From Listeria monocytogenes ATCC 19117 (GTDB lineage Bacteria; Bacillota; Bacilli; Lactobacillales; Listeriaceae): a stretch of 64,000 nt of DNA. The stretch covers positions 992,001 to 1,056,000 of the forward strand of contig NC_018584.1 in assembly GCF_000307025.1 (NCBI RefSeq), given 5' to 3'. The notes under the pieces are model-generated. The model saw only the letters and a list, made by a program, of their open reading frames with translations, was not told the origin of the DNA and made no database searches. The translations under genes were made by a program, and so were the position numbers. Shown here piece after piece: positions 15,758-25,517 of the stretch; the stretch's first letter is position 1, and each line of letters begins with the position of its first letter.

Positions 15758-15786
15758 TTGTCTTTTTGCAAATAAAAAAGTATAAT
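15758..15786 (+). promoter_or_regulatory. SigA promoter of the TagO-like gene
   Basis: TTGTCT (15758-15763), 17 nt, TATAAT (15781-15786). It falls inside the longest open frame and so rules out the upstream ATG at 15785 as start. Confidence 0.8.
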
Positions 15787-15820
15787 GAGACGAGTAAAAA
15801 ATTTGCGGGGAGGACTAGCC

Positions 15821-16876
15821 ATGAGCTGGATGATTATATTGATATGTTTTGGCGCGTCCGTATTACTTACACCGCTAATTCGAAAAATAGCTCTATACTT
15901 TGATATTACAGATAAACCAGACCAACGTCGTATTAATATTAAACCAATTCCGAGTTTAGGTGGACTAGCAATGTTTATCAGTTTTACTATCGGAATGTTT
16001 TTACTCCCAATTGAAAACGAATTCTTATGGCCGCTTCTGATTGCAGCATTTGTCATGGTTTTGACTGGGCTATTAGATGATATTATGGAATTTAAAGCAA
16101 GATATAAATTAATCGGCCAAGTTACCGCTGCCTTTATTATTGTGTTTTGGGGTAACATTAGTATCGACTTTATCAACTTACCATTCGGTGGGGAAATCCA
16201 TTTTGGGGTGTTAAGTATCCCACTCACAATTATTTGGATTGTAGCCATTACGAACGCTATAAATCTAATTGATGGACTGGACGGTCTTGCCGCAGGTGTT
16301 TCAACCATTGCCTTACTCACTATTTTAGGAATGGCGTTTATTATGGGAGATGCACTAGTAATTATGATAGCAAGTGTGTTAATCGCTGGGACACTTGGTT
16401 TCTTACCTTATAATTTTAATCCTGCAAAAATTTTCATGGGTGACACTGGCGCGCTTTTCTTAGGTTTTATTATTTCCGTGTTATCCGTGATGGGATTCAA
16501 AAATGTTACGTTTATCTCTTTAATCGTACCAATTTTAATTTTAGGTGTACCGATTTCTGATACACTTTTTGCTATTATACGACGCATGGTAACGAAACAA
16601 CCAATCGCGATGGCAGATAAGTCACATTTACATCATTGTTTATTACGACTAGGCTTCACGCATCGTCAAACGGTTATTTTGATTTATGCCATTGCCGCAC
16701 TATTTTCTTTATTTGCCTTCATTTTCACGATGTCGACACTGTGGGGTTCGATGATTTTAATCGGTGTACTACTCATTTTAATTGAAGTATTGATAGAGAC
16801 GCTTGGATTAGTAGGGAGCACATATCGCCCATTACTTAATTTATTTAAATTAACCAAAGAAGAAAAAATAGATTAG
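15821..16876 (+). CDS. tarO1: Undecaprenyl-phosphate N-acetylglucosamine-1-phosphate transferase (TagO/TarO type)
   Basis: 351 residues, about 11 membrane helices. MraY/WecA-family enzyme that loads GlcNAc-1-phosphate on undecaprenyl phosphate, the first step of wall teichoic acid synthesis. Cytoplasmic motifs present: GLLDDIMEFKARYKLIGQ (about 78-95), INAINLIDGLDGLAAG (about 147-162), FMGDTGALFLG (about 206-216) and the histidine cluster SHLHHCLLRLG (about 270). Listeria has two such genes; by context this should be the one called tarO1 (lmo0959), from memory. ATG 15821 follows GGGGAGGA. Confidence 0.9.
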   Translation: MSWMIILICFGASVLLTPLIRKIALYFDITDKPDQRRINIKPIPSLGGLAMFISFTIGMFLLPIENEFLWPLLIAAFVMVLTGLLDDIMEFKARYKLIGQVTAAFIIVFWGNISIDFINLPFGGEIHFGVLSIPLTIIWIVAITNAINLIDGLDGLAAGVSTIALLTILGMAFIMGDALVIMIASVLIAGTLGFLPYNFNPAKIFMGDTGALFLGFIISVLSVMGFKNVTFISLIVPILILGVPISDTLFAIIRRMVTKQPIAMADKSHLHHCLLRLGFTHRQTVILIYAIAALFSLFAFIFTMSTLWGSMILIGVLLILIEVLIETLGLVGSTYRPLLNLFKLTKEEKID

Positions 16877-16907
16877 AGATTGGTCACTTAGACTAGTCTC
16901 TTTTTTT
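16876..16907 (+). terminator. Terminator of the TagO-like gene
   Basis: GAGATTGGTC pairs with GACTAGTCTC (two central mismatches), followed by seven T. Confidence 0.75.
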
Positions 16908-16988
16908 ATGCCAAAATTCTTATTGAGTAACAAGTCTTCTTGTGATACATTTATCAAGTAACGTTTTTGTAGAAATGAGGAGAAAAAC

Positions 16989-17897
16989 ATGGAAATCATT
17001 GCGACAGCAGATTCAATGAAACAAGCTGAACAATTGCTTCGCGCGGGGGTAGACAGACTATATGTAGGTAATAGCCAATTTGGTTTAAGATTGCCGCATT
17101 CATTTTCTGTCGAAGAATTACGTGAAATAGTTCATTTAGCACATCAAGAAGGAAAGAAAGTAACTGTAGCAGTAAATTCGTTAATGCATAACGAACATAT
17201 GGAAGAGTTACCGGGATTTTTAGAGCATCTTGCAGATATGAAAGTGGATGCAGTAACGTGCGGTGATCCAGGGGCAATTATGCTTTTGAGTGAAATGGCT
17301 CAACCGATTCCGTTTATTTATGACGCCCAAACATTTGTAACTAGCGCAGAACAAATCTCGTTTTGGGAAAAACAAGGAGCGATTGGTGCGGTACTTGCTC
17401 GGGAACTAACAGAAGGCGAAATCAAAGCCATTGCAAGTAGCCTTACTATCCCAGTTGAAGTTCTGGTTTATGGACCAACATGCATTCACCAATCGAAACG
17501 TAAACTAGTAACGAATTATGAGCGTATTGTCGAACTGGAAGATGATACATCGAAGGAACGTGGTCTTTATTTACGCGAACCTAATGATGAAACAAGTCAA
17601 TTACCAATCTATGAAGATGAGTCTGGAACACATATTTTTGCTTCCGAAGATGTTTCACTTGTCCCTTATTTGGCGGACTTATATGAGGCTGGATTGAAAA
17701 CATGGAAACTAGATGGTGTTCTTGCAGAATCAGAGAATTTTGTTCAAATCGCATCGCTGTTAGTTGAAGCGAAAGAAGCTGTTATGAAAGGTCAATTTGT
17801 CGCAGAGTATTTTGTGAATAAATTAACGGAACTTCAGCCTCCAACACGAAAACTAGACGCAGGATTTTATTTGAAAAATCCGGATGATGTGAAATAG
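16989..17897 (+). CDS. U32 family protein, TrhP1/YrrN-like
   Basis: 302 residues, a U32 (peptidase-named) TIM-barrel protein. Opening barrel strands (DRLYVGNSQFGLRL) and GPTCIHQSKRKL (about 175) resemble B. subtilis YrrN, now TrhP1, which with YrrO makes 5-hydroxyuridine at tRNA position 34 using prephenate. Only part of the cysteine set is present, as in YrrN. Followed 14 nt later by the larger partner, the YrrN-YrrO order. The old label protease is probably wrong; tRNA modification is inferred from family knowledge. Confidence 0.8.
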   Translation: MEIIATADSMKQAEQLLRAGVDRLYVGNSQFGLRLPHSFSVEELREIVHLAHQEGKKVTVAVNSLMHNEHMEELPGFLEHLADMKVDAVTCGDPGAIMLLSEMAQPIPFIYDAQTFVTSAEQISFWEKQGAIGAVLARELTEGEIKAIASSLTIPVEVLVYGPTCIHQSKRKLVTNYERIVELEDDTSKERGLYLREPNDETSQLPIYEDESGTHIFASEDVSLVPYLADLYEAGLKTWKLDGVLAESENFVQIASLLVEAKEAVMKGQFVAEYFVNKLTELQPPTRKLDAGFYLKNPDDVK

Positions 17898-17911
17898 GGG
17901 GAATAGCATAA

Positions 17912-19138
17912 ATGAGTAAAATATTAAAAAAACCAGAAGTGCTAGCTCCGGCTGGCAACTTAGAAAAATTAAAAATTGCCATTCGCTATGGTGCGGATGC
18001 TGTATATATTGGTGGTCAGGCTTTTGGTCTTCGGTCACGAGCAGGTAATTTTAGCTTTGAAGAAATGAAAGAAGGTATCGCTTTTGCGCATGAACGAAAT
18101 GCAAAAGTGTACGTTGCGGCAAATATGGTTGCGCATGCTGGTGATACAGAAGGTGCTGGGGAATTTTTCCGAACATTACGCGATATTGGTATTGATGCAG
18201 TGATTGTATCGGATCCAGCGCTCATTAGCATTTGTTTTCAAGATGCGCCAGGGTTACCAGTCCACTTATCTACACAAGCCTCGGCAACAAACTATAAGAC
18301 ATTAGAATTTTGGAAGAAGCAAGGTCTTGAACGAGTTGTACTTGCTCGTGAAGTTAGCATGCAAGAAATTCAAGAAATCGGCGAAAAAACGGATGTCGAA
18401 ATGGAAGCATTTATCCATGGGGCAATGTGTATTTCTTATTCTGGTCGTTGTACTTTATCAAATCATATGGCTAATCGTGATGCGAACCGTGGCGGGTGTG
18501 CGCAAAGTTGTCGCTGGAAATATGACTTGTTTGAAATTGATAATGGTGTCTCGAAAAATTTAGTGGATACTGATGAAGAGCCGTTTTCAATGAGCGCGGT
18601 TGATTTATCAATGATTAAATACATTCCGGATATGGTAAATGCTGGTGTGGATAGTTTGAAAATCGAAGGACGAATGAAGTCCATTCATTATGTTTCGACT
18701 GTCGCAAGTGTATACCGTCGTGCCGTAGATGCTTACTGCGCGGACCCGGAAAATTATGTATTCGATCCAGCTTGGGAAGAAGAATTATGGAAAGTTGCAC
18801 AACGCGAACTATCTACAGGATTTTTCTATAAAGAACCAACCGAGGACGAACAACTATTTGGGAAAACGCGGAAAATTCCTCAATATGCTTTTGCGGCGCA
18901 AGTATTGGAATATGACGAGAAAACGAAAATCGCTACTTTACAGCAACGAAATAATTTTGGTGTTGGAGAAGAAATTGAATTTTACGGGCCAGGAGATACT
19001 GGATTTAAGCAGATTGTAGAAGTACTTTGGAATGAAGATGGTGTAGAAATTGACCGTGCTCCAAATGCAATGATGACCATTAAAATGCCGGTAGATAAAC
19101 CTGTGAAGCCATTTTACTTTATGCGGAAGAAAAAATAA
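17912..19138 (+). CDS. U32 family protein, TrhP2/YrrO-like
   Basis: 408 residues. U32 TIM barrel with the cysteine signature CISYSGRCTLSNHM followed by GGCAQSCRW (about 170-200), ligands for an iron-sulfur cluster in this family, the SLKIEGRMKS motif near 248, and a C-terminal beta domain (about 320-408). Matches YrrO/TrhP2, a subunit for prephenate-dependent hydroxylation of tRNA U34. Operon partner of the preceding U32 gene. Ends without an obvious strong terminator before lemA. Confidence 0.82.
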   Translation: MSKILKKPEVLAPAGNLEKLKIAIRYGADAVYIGGQAFGLRSRAGNFSFEEMKEGIAFAHERNAKVYVAANMVAHAGDTEGAGEFFRTLRDIGIDAVIVSDPALISICFQDAPGLPVHLSTQASATNYKTLEFWKKQGLERVVLAREVSMQEIQEIGEKTDVEMEAFIHGAMCISYSGRCTLSNHMANRDANRGGCAQSCRWKYDLFEIDNGVSKNLVDTDEEPFSMSAVDLSMIKYIPDMVNAGVDSLKIEGRMKSIHYVSTVASVYRRAVDAYCADPENYVFDPAWEEELWKVAQRELSTGFFYKEPTEDEQLFGKTRKIPQYAFAAQVLEYDEKTKIATLQQRNNFGVGEEIEFYGPGDTGFKQIVEVLWNEDGVEIDRAPNAMMTIKMPVDKPVKPFYFMRKKK

Positions 19139-19159
19139 AAATCTCATGCTGCAGTAGGA

Positions 19160-19189
19160 TTGTCGTGTACTCCCTAAGTAAGGTATAAT
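19160..19189 (+). promoter_or_regulatory. Promoter of lemA-htpX
   Basis: TTGTCG (19160-19165), 18 nt, TATAAT (19184-19189). Confidence 0.72.
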
Positions 19190-19221
19190 GGGGTAAGTAC
19201 ATATGAAGGAGGAGATTAATT

Positions 19222-19779
19222 ATGATAGGATGGATTATTGCTATCGCTGTTGTTGTTATTTTAGTATTGATTTATTTTGGTCTATACAACAGCCTTGTAA
19301 AATACCGTAACCGTGTGGATGAAACTTGGGCGCAAATTGACGTACAATTAAAACGTAGATTTGATTTAATTCCTAATTTAGTTGAAACAGTTAAAGGGTA
19401 TGCAAAACATGAAAAAGAAACATTAACACAAGTAATTGAAGCTCGTAATAAAATGATGGAAGTTCCTGCTGACAATCGTCAAGGTCAAATCGAAGCGGAC
19501 AATATGTTAAGTGGAGCGCTTAAATCCATTTTTGCATTAGGAGAAGCTTACCCAGATTTAAAAGCAAATACTTCTTTCATCGAATTGCAACATGAATTAA
19601 CTACTACGGAAAATAAAGTGGCTTATTCTCGCCAACTTTATAATACAACCGTAATGACTTACAACACAAAAGTACAATCTGTACCAACAAACATCGTTGC
19701 AAAACTGCATAACTTTACAGAACGTGACATGCTTTCTATTCCTGAAGTAGAACGCGTTGCACCAAAAGTAGAGTTTTAA
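19222..19779 (+). CDS. lemA: LemA family membrane protein
   Basis: 185 residues. One N-terminal membrane helix (about 2-22) then the LemA helical bundle with the family signature NRVDETWAQIDVQLKRRFDLIPNLVETVKGYAKHE (about 30-65) and YNTTVMTYNTKVQSVPTNIVA. Function of LemA is not settled; it is widely encoded just before htpX, as here (22 nt apart), suggesting a role with that membrane protease. Confidence 0.92.
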   Translation: MIGWIIAIAVVVILVLIYFGLYNSLVKYRNRVDETWAQIDVQLKRRFDLIPNLVETVKGYAKHEKETLTQVIEARNKMMEVPADNRQGQIEADNMLSGALKSIFALGEAYPDLKANTSFIELQHELTTTENKVAYSRQLYNTTVMTYNTKVQSVPTNIVAKLHNFTERDMLSIPEVERVAPKVEF

Positions 19780-19801
19780 GCCATGAAGGAGAGCGAAAAT
19801 T

Positions 19802-20716
19802 ATGCTATTTGAACAAATTGCAGCAAATAAGCGAAAAACAATTTTTATTATTCTTGGCTTTTTCATTTTCGTTCTTATGGTTGGCGCTGCTATAGGTATA
19901 ATTGTTTGGAATAACTATCTGAATGGGCTCATACTCGCGGCAGTGATTGGTGCATTTTATATTTTGATTATGGTAATGAGCAGTTCATCTGTTGTCATGG
20001 CGATGAACCATGCGAAAGAAGTTACATCCAAAGATCAAGCGCCAGTTTTGTGGGATACAGTAGAGAGTATGGCAATGGTTGCTGGTATTCCGATGCCAAA
20101 AGTATATATCGTTGAAGATGCAAGTCCGAACGCATTTGCGACGGGGATTTCTCCTGAAAAAGGAGCCGTGGCGGTTACTAGAGGATTGCTTAATAAATTA
20201 GAACGTTATGAACTTGAGGGCGTTATTGCGCATGAAATTTCTCATATTCGTAATTATGATATTCGATTATCAACGATTGCCATTGCGCTAGTAGCTGTTA
20301 TTGCGATTCTTAGTGATTTAGCTATGCGAATGATTTTCTGGGGAAGCCTAACTGGTGGCAGAAATAATCGTAAGAGTGACAATAATAACAGTGGCGGGGC
20401 ACAAGCGATTATCTATATCGTTGCACTCATATTTGTTATTTTGGCGCCTATTATTGCAACAGCTATCCAATTTGCTTTATCTCGTAATAGAGAGTATTTA
20501 GCTGATGCTAGTGCGGTAGAATTAACCAGAAATCCTGATGGACTTATCCAAGCTTTACAAAAAATCAGCGGAGATTCGAAAAAAATGGAAGAAGTTAGTG
20601 CTTCTAGTGAGTCCATTTACTTTGCGTCACCTCTAAAGTCTAAAAAAAATAAGCCAGGTCTTTTTGACTCTCATCCGCCAATTAGTTCGCGGATTGAACG
20701 CTTAGAAAATATGTAA
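19802..20716 (+). CDS. htpX: Membrane zinc metalloprotease HtpX
   Basis: 304 residues. M48 family protease of membrane quality control. Helices near 17-40 and 42-62 precede a cytosolic catalytic domain with zinc motif HEISH (about 142-146) and a later EYLADASAVELTRNPDGL zinc-ligand glutamate (about 228-245), with two further hydrophobic segments between (about 158-180, 200-225). Coupled to lemA. Terminates in a hairpin shared with spxH. Confidence 0.95.
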   Translation: MLFEQIAANKRKTIFIILGFFIFVLMVGAAIGIIVWNNYLNGLILAAVIGAFYILIMVMSSSSVVMAMNHAKEVTSKDQAPVLWDTVESMAMVAGIPMPKVYIVEDASPNAFATGISPEKGAVAVTRGLLNKLERYELEGVIAHEISHIRNYDIRLSTIAIALVAVIAILSDLAMRMIFWGSLTGGRNNRKSDNNNSGGAQAIIYIVALIFVILAPIIATAIQFALSRNREYLADASAVELTRNPDGLIQALQKISGDSKKMEEVSASSESIYFASPLKSKKNKPGLFDSHPPISSRIERLENM

Positions 20717-20718
20717 AA

Positions 20719-21575
<857 letters not shown>

Positions 21576-21703
21576 CTATCACCTGATTTTCAAATTCTAA
21601 ATATCTTCAAACAGATACTCATTTCAATGTACCAGTGTGAAAAGAAATAATTCACTGCTCAGTAAAAGCTGATACAAAATTTGTTTTTGTAACTTACATA
21701 TCT

Positions 21704-21732
21704 ATTTTATCAGCGTAATGTAAATTTAACAA
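21704..21732 (-). promoter_or_regulatory. Promoter of spxH
   Basis: On the minus strand TTGTTA (21732-21727), 17 nt, TAAAAT (21709-21704). The leader to the ATG is about 125 nt. The rest of the 21573-21809 gap is AT-rich; no gene seen. Confidence 0.65.
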
Positions 21733-21809
21733 ATAATTGTCATTGGCTTAACATATTTATTCGTTATTTTTTAAGAATTTGTGTCTTTTTGCTATAAAAG
21801 TATCTATTC

Positions 21810-22394
21810 TTACTTATTATTTTCATATACGTGATGATAAAATCGTGCTACTTTATTTTCGGCAGGTTGATTGGTGATTTGATATTCTTTAAGTAGTTTG
21901 TCAAAAACCTCTTTTCCTTTATCATAATCAGACACTTCATACTCTAAGTCGAAATCTGATATAGAACCATAAAAATTCTTATCAAACACAAGTAAGCCTT
22001 TTTTATAATCTTTTTCTGCGCGAATTGTTTTGAGTGAACCGAAAACCTGTAAGTCTTCATGATTGATTCCTAGTTCTTTTAACGTGTCACGAACTGGTCC
22101 AACTGGAATATTTGCTCCAGAGATGATGGCACTAGCTTGGTCCTCGCCAAGAATTTGAGTAGTTTCCATCAGTCCACGTGCTTCTGGGGTTTTGAGTGTT
22201 AATTGGTACTGTGTTTCTAATTGTCGAATTCGAAGAGCGGAATGACGTTCTTTTAACCCGAAATTTGCTGTGTCTAAATAATAATTTGTTTGCTCAAAGA
22301 AATCTTCTTCTTTCACTCGAAAACTTTCTATTAATGTATCGTATTCTTCTTTGGTTAGTAGGTTACGAAATTCGATTTCTAGTTCTTTGACCAT
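21810..22394 (-). CDS. CYTH-domain protein (YjbK-like)
   Basis: 194 residues, a CYTH triphosphate-tunnel protein as B. subtilis YjbK. Such proteins bind or hydrolyse triphosphates inside a beta barrel. The signature ExExK near the N terminus reads E-I-E-F-R here (residues 6-10), lysine replaced by arginine. Charged strands continue (LRIRQLETQYQLTLKTP, IRAEKDYKKGLLVFDKN, DFDLEYEV). Cotranscribed with the TPR gene upstream; neighbours spxH and relQ match the Bacillus yjb cluster. Confidence 0.87.
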   Translation of the reverse strand: MVKELEIEFRNLLTKEEYDTLIESFRVKEEDFFEQTNYYLDTANFGLKERHSALRIRQLETQYQLTLKTPEARGLMETTQILGEDQASAIISGANIPVGPVRDTLKELGINHEDLQVFGSLKTIRAEKDYKKGLLVFDKNFYGSISDFDLEYEVSDYDKGKEVFDKLLKEYQITNQPAENKVARFYHHVYENNK

Positions 22395-22410
22395 GATAGT
22401 TCAGCTCCCT

Positions 22411-22878
22411 TTAATGAAATGTCGCATCTAAATCTTGCGCATAAAATTGAATTGCTTTCTTGTAACTTAAAATGTCTGCATCACTCGTTGTTTGTGTCAA
22501 GAGTATTAAGGCTTCCTGCAAAGCTTCTTTTTCTAAGCCTTGATTGTATTTAGCCATAACTGAAAAAGTACGCAAGGCATTATTATCTGGAAATTCTTGT
22601 AAAGCGGTTTGGAAAAGCAGGCTAGCTTTTTCGGGCTGACCTGTAATACGGTAAGTACTACCAAGGCCTATATATGCTTCTTTACGAGAATCAACTGGAA
22701 GACCGAGCTGTATGGCTTTCTCATAAAAGGGGATTGCAGCATCTTCTTTACCGAGTGCGTCATGGGCCCATGCTGCATAATAATGAAGTTCTGCGTTATC
22801 GGAGTTGTTTTTTAATTCAGCAAGTGCTTGAGTGCGCGCAGTTTCGTAATCGCCGTTTTGAAGTAATGTTAGAATCAT
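22411..22878 (-). CDS. TPR protein of the yjb cluster
   Basis: 155 residues with about three tetratricopeptide repeats (AELHYYAAWAHDALGKEDAAIPFYEKAI, then AYIGLGSTYRITGQPEKASLLFQ). Cytosolic scaffold, partner unknown. The ATG at 22878 lies 6 nt after AAGGAGG; the ATG two codons earlier (22884) directly abuts the ribosome site, so the shorter form is preferred. 16 nt before the CYTH gene; divergent from relQ. Confidence 0.88.
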   Translation of the reverse strand: MILTLLQNGDYETARTQALAELKNNSDNAELHYYAAWAHDALGKEDAAIPFYEKAIQLGLPVDSRKEAYIGLGSTYRITGQPEKASLLFQTALQEFPDNNALRTFSVMAKYNQGLEKEALQEALILLTQTTSDADILSYKKAIQFYAQDLDATFH

Positions 22879-23036
22879 TTTCATCCTCCTTTTAGTTGTC
22901 GTTTGAATGCTTCGGTTTTATTTTACCACGGGATTGAAAAAAAGGTTACTTTAAGCAAGGTGGATTAACTGCTTTTGTGTTAAAATAAAACTGATGTTGC
23001 ATAAATTTAATCATGAATATACTTGAGGTGAGCGAT

Positions 23037-23705
23037 TTGAATCATTGGGAAGACTTTTTAGCGCCATACAAACAGGCTGTGGAAGAACTTAAAATTAAAC
23101 TTAAAGGAATGCGTTCACAATTTGAGCTTGAAAATAATCATTCGCCAATTGAATTTGTTACAGGCCGAGTGAAGCCGGTTGCGAGCATATTAGATAAGGC
23201 CAATCAAAAGCATATTGCACTAGATCACTTAGTAGAAGAAATGCAGGATATTGCGGGACTCCGTATGATGTGCCAATTTGTAGATGATATTGAAGTAGTA
23301 GTGCGCCTTTTAAGACAGCGGAATGATTTTCGAATTGTAGAAGAACGCGATTATATTACAAACAAGAAACCCAGTGGTTACCGCTCCTATCACGTTGTTA
23401 TTGAGTACCCAGTGGAAACAATTCAAGGAGAAAAGAAAATCTTAGCTGAAATCCAAATTAGGACACTTGCAATGAATTTTTGGGCAACGATTGAGCATTC
23501 GGTAAACTACAAGTATCAAGGCGAATTTCCAGAAGCGATCAATAAACGTTTAAAGCGTGCTGCTGAGGCTGCTTTTCAACTAGATGAGGAAATGTCGCAA
23601 ATTCGCGAAGAAATACAAGAAGCGCAAGTTTATTTTTCTCAAAATAAAGACGTATCAAAGGATAAAAAAGCAGTGCATCAAGTAATGCCAAAGAAAAATA
23701 AGTAA
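23037..23705 (+). CDS. relQ: Small alarmone synthetase RelQ
   Basis: 222 residues. Single-domain (p)ppGpp synthetase of the RelQ (YjbM) type, without hydrolase or regulatory domains. Visible synthetase motifs: GRVKPVASILDKA, DIAGLRMMCQF, RDYITNKKPSGYRSYHVVIEYP and EIQIRTLAMNFWATIEHS. Start is set at TTG 23037, 6 nt after AGGTG, giving MNHWEDFL, as in other RelQ proteins; the longer frame from ATG 23013 lacks a ribosome site. Followed by nadK and a pseudouridine synthase, an order conserved in Bacillus. Confidence 0.93.
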   Translation: MNHWEDFLAPYKQAVEELKIKLKGMRSQFELENNHSPIEFVTGRVKPVASILDKANQKHIALDHLVEEMQDIAGLRMMCQFVDDIEVVVRLLRQRNDFRIVEERDYITNKKPSGYRSYHVVIEYPVETIQGEKKILAEIQIRTLAMNFWATIEHSVNYKYQGEFPEAINKRLKRAAEAAFQLDEEMSQIREEIQEAQVYFSQNKDVSKDKKAVHQVMPKKNK

Positions 23706-23736
23706 TTAGTTGTAGGAATAGGGGCGAATAGAAATA

Positions 23737-24531
23737 ATGAAATATATGATTACTTCCAAAGGGGACGAAAAATCCGATTTGCTGCGACTAAATATGATCG
23801 CAGGTTTTGGGGAATATGACATGGAATATGATGACGTAGAGCCTGAAATTGTTATTTCTATTGGTGGAGATGGAACGTTTCTGTCTGCTTTTCATCAATA
23901 CGAGGAACGCTTGGATGAAATTGCCTTTATAGGGATTCATACTGGTCATCTAGGCTTTTATGCGGATTGGAGACCAGCTGAGGCAAATAAATTAGTTAAG
24001 CTTTTAGCAAAAGGAGAATATCAGAAAGTTTCCTATCCTCTTCTCAAAACAACCGTGAAATATGGGATTGGCAAAAAAGAAGCAACATATTTAGCGCTTA
24101 ATGAATCAACTGTAAAAAGTTCAGGAGGCCCTTTTGTAGTAGATGTTGTGATTAACGATATTCATTTTGAACGATTTCGTGGAGATGGCCTTTGTATGTC
24201 AACACCTAGTGGAACAACGGCTTACAATAAATCGCTAGGTGGGGCACTTATGCATCCTTCTATTGAAGCAATGCAGTTAACAGAGATGGCATCGATTAAT
24301 AATCGAGTGTACCGGACAATCGGTAGCCCACTAGTTTTTCCGAAACATCATGTTGTTAGTTTACAACCGGTTAATGACAAGGACTTTCAAATTTCTGTAG
24401 ATCATTTGAGCATTTTGCACCGGGATGTACAAGAAATTCGGTATGAAGTATCTGCAAAAAAAATTCACTTTGCCAGATTTAAATCATTTCCATTTTGGCG
24501 TCGTGTACACGATTCGTTTATTGAAGATTAA
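23737..24531 (+). CDS. nadK: NAD kinase
   Basis: 264 residues. Phosphorylates NAD to NADP. Contains the signature GGDGTFLSA (about 43-51), the NE-S/T motif LALNESTVKSS (about 118-128) and the glycine-rich DGLCMSTPSGTTAYNKSLGGA (about 146-166). Second gene of the relQ-nadK-rlu cluster. Confidence 0.97.
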   Translation: MKYMITSKGDEKSDLLRLNMIAGFGEYDMEYDDVEPEIVISIGGDGTFLSAFHQYEERLDEIAFIGIHTGHLGFYADWRPAEANKLVKLLAKGEYQKVSYPLLKTTVKYGIGKKEATYLALNESTVKSSGGPFVVDVVINDIHFERFRGDGLCMSTPSGTTAYNKSLGGALMHPSIEAMQLTEMASINNRVYRTIGSPLVFPKHHVVSLQPVNDKDFQISVDHLSILHRDVQEIRYEVSAKKIHFARFKSFPFWRRVHDSFIED

Positions 24532-24549
24532 GCTAGCAGGAGGAAGCAT

Positions 24550-25440
24550 GTGTTTTTAGAATGGAAAGTCGAAACGGAAGAAGATGGACTCTTACTTCGC
24601 ACGTTTTTGAAGAGTAAACATATTTCGAAACAATTATTAACTGCCGTGAAATTTGGGGCAGAGGGGAAAATTGAAGTAAATAACGAAGAACAAAATGTTT
24701 TGTATCACGTAAAAGCAGGCGATAAAGTGAGGCTTACTTTTCCAACAGAGCAACAAAATGAACGATTGCTTGCGGAATATACCGATTTAGATATTATTTT
24801 TGAAGATGATTTTTTATTAATTATCAATAAACCAGCTGGTATGGCTTCTATTCCATCACAATATCATCCAAATGGATCCGTTGCAAATTTTGTCAAAGGG
24901 CATTATGAAACGCAAGGACTGACGAATGCTATTCATATTGTAACAAGACTCGATCGTGAGACGTCTGGGTTAATGTTAATCGCCAAAAATAGATTTGCTC
25001 ATGCTAGATTAAGTACGTTTTTGCAAAAAGGATTACTAAAACGGCGCTATCAAGCATTTACATCAGGAGTTTTAGTAGAACAAAAGGGTTCGATTGAAGC
25101 GCCAATAGGACGCAAAGAAGTGAGTATAATGGAACGTTTTGTTACTCCTGAAGGTAAATATGCCAAAACAAATTATGAGGTTCTCGCGCGCTATAGAGCA
25201 TTTGACCATGTGGCTATTCAACTTGAGACAGGAAGAACACACCAGATTCGTGTGCATTTCTCTTATATTGGACATCCGCTTATTGGCGATGATATGTACG
25301 GAGGAGATACGAATTTGTTGAAAAGACAAGCGCTGCACTCATGTCATCTGCATTTAGTCCACCCTTTGACAGAAAAATATATGGCGTTTGATCTACCTTT
25401 ACCAGCAGATATGGAAGAGATAATTCAAAAATCGAAGTAA
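24550..25440 (+). CDS. RluA/RluD-family RNA pseudouridine synthase
   Basis: 296 residues. Pseudouridine synthase with the catalytic aspartate in TRLDRETSGLMLIAKN (about 134-149) and the later RTHQIRVHFSYIGHPLIGDDMYGG block. A degenerate S4-like N terminus (about 10-65) may help bind rRNA. Target site not predictable. Start is GTG 24550 after AGGAGG; the overlapping ATG two bases earlier reads ATG TGT TTT TAG and is closed. Confidence 0.92.
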   Translation: MFLEWKVETEEDGLLLRTFLKSKHISKQLLTAVKFGAEGKIEVNNEEQNVLYHVKAGDKVRLTFPTEQQNERLLAEYTDLDIIFEDDFLLIINKPAGMASIPSQYHPNGSVANFVKGHYETQGLTNAIHIVTRLDRETSGLMLIAKNRFAHARLSTFLQKGLLKRRYQAFTSGVLVEQKGSIEAPIGRKEVSIMERFVTPEGKYAKTNYEVLARYRAFDHVAIQLETGRTHQIRVHFSYIGHPLIGDDMYGGDTNLLKRQALHSCHLHLVHPLTEKYMAFDLPLPADMEEIIQKSK

Positions 25441-25517
25441 TAAGAGTTTTAAAAAGTTATTTTGTCATGTAAAATGGAAGAAGCGAACAAATCGCATCAA
25501 TTTTAGGAGGAAAGAAC

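Noticed and set aside
15785-15820. Upstream start of the TagO-like protein
   Set aside because: The region holds the promoter -10 and the transcription start, so it cannot be translated.
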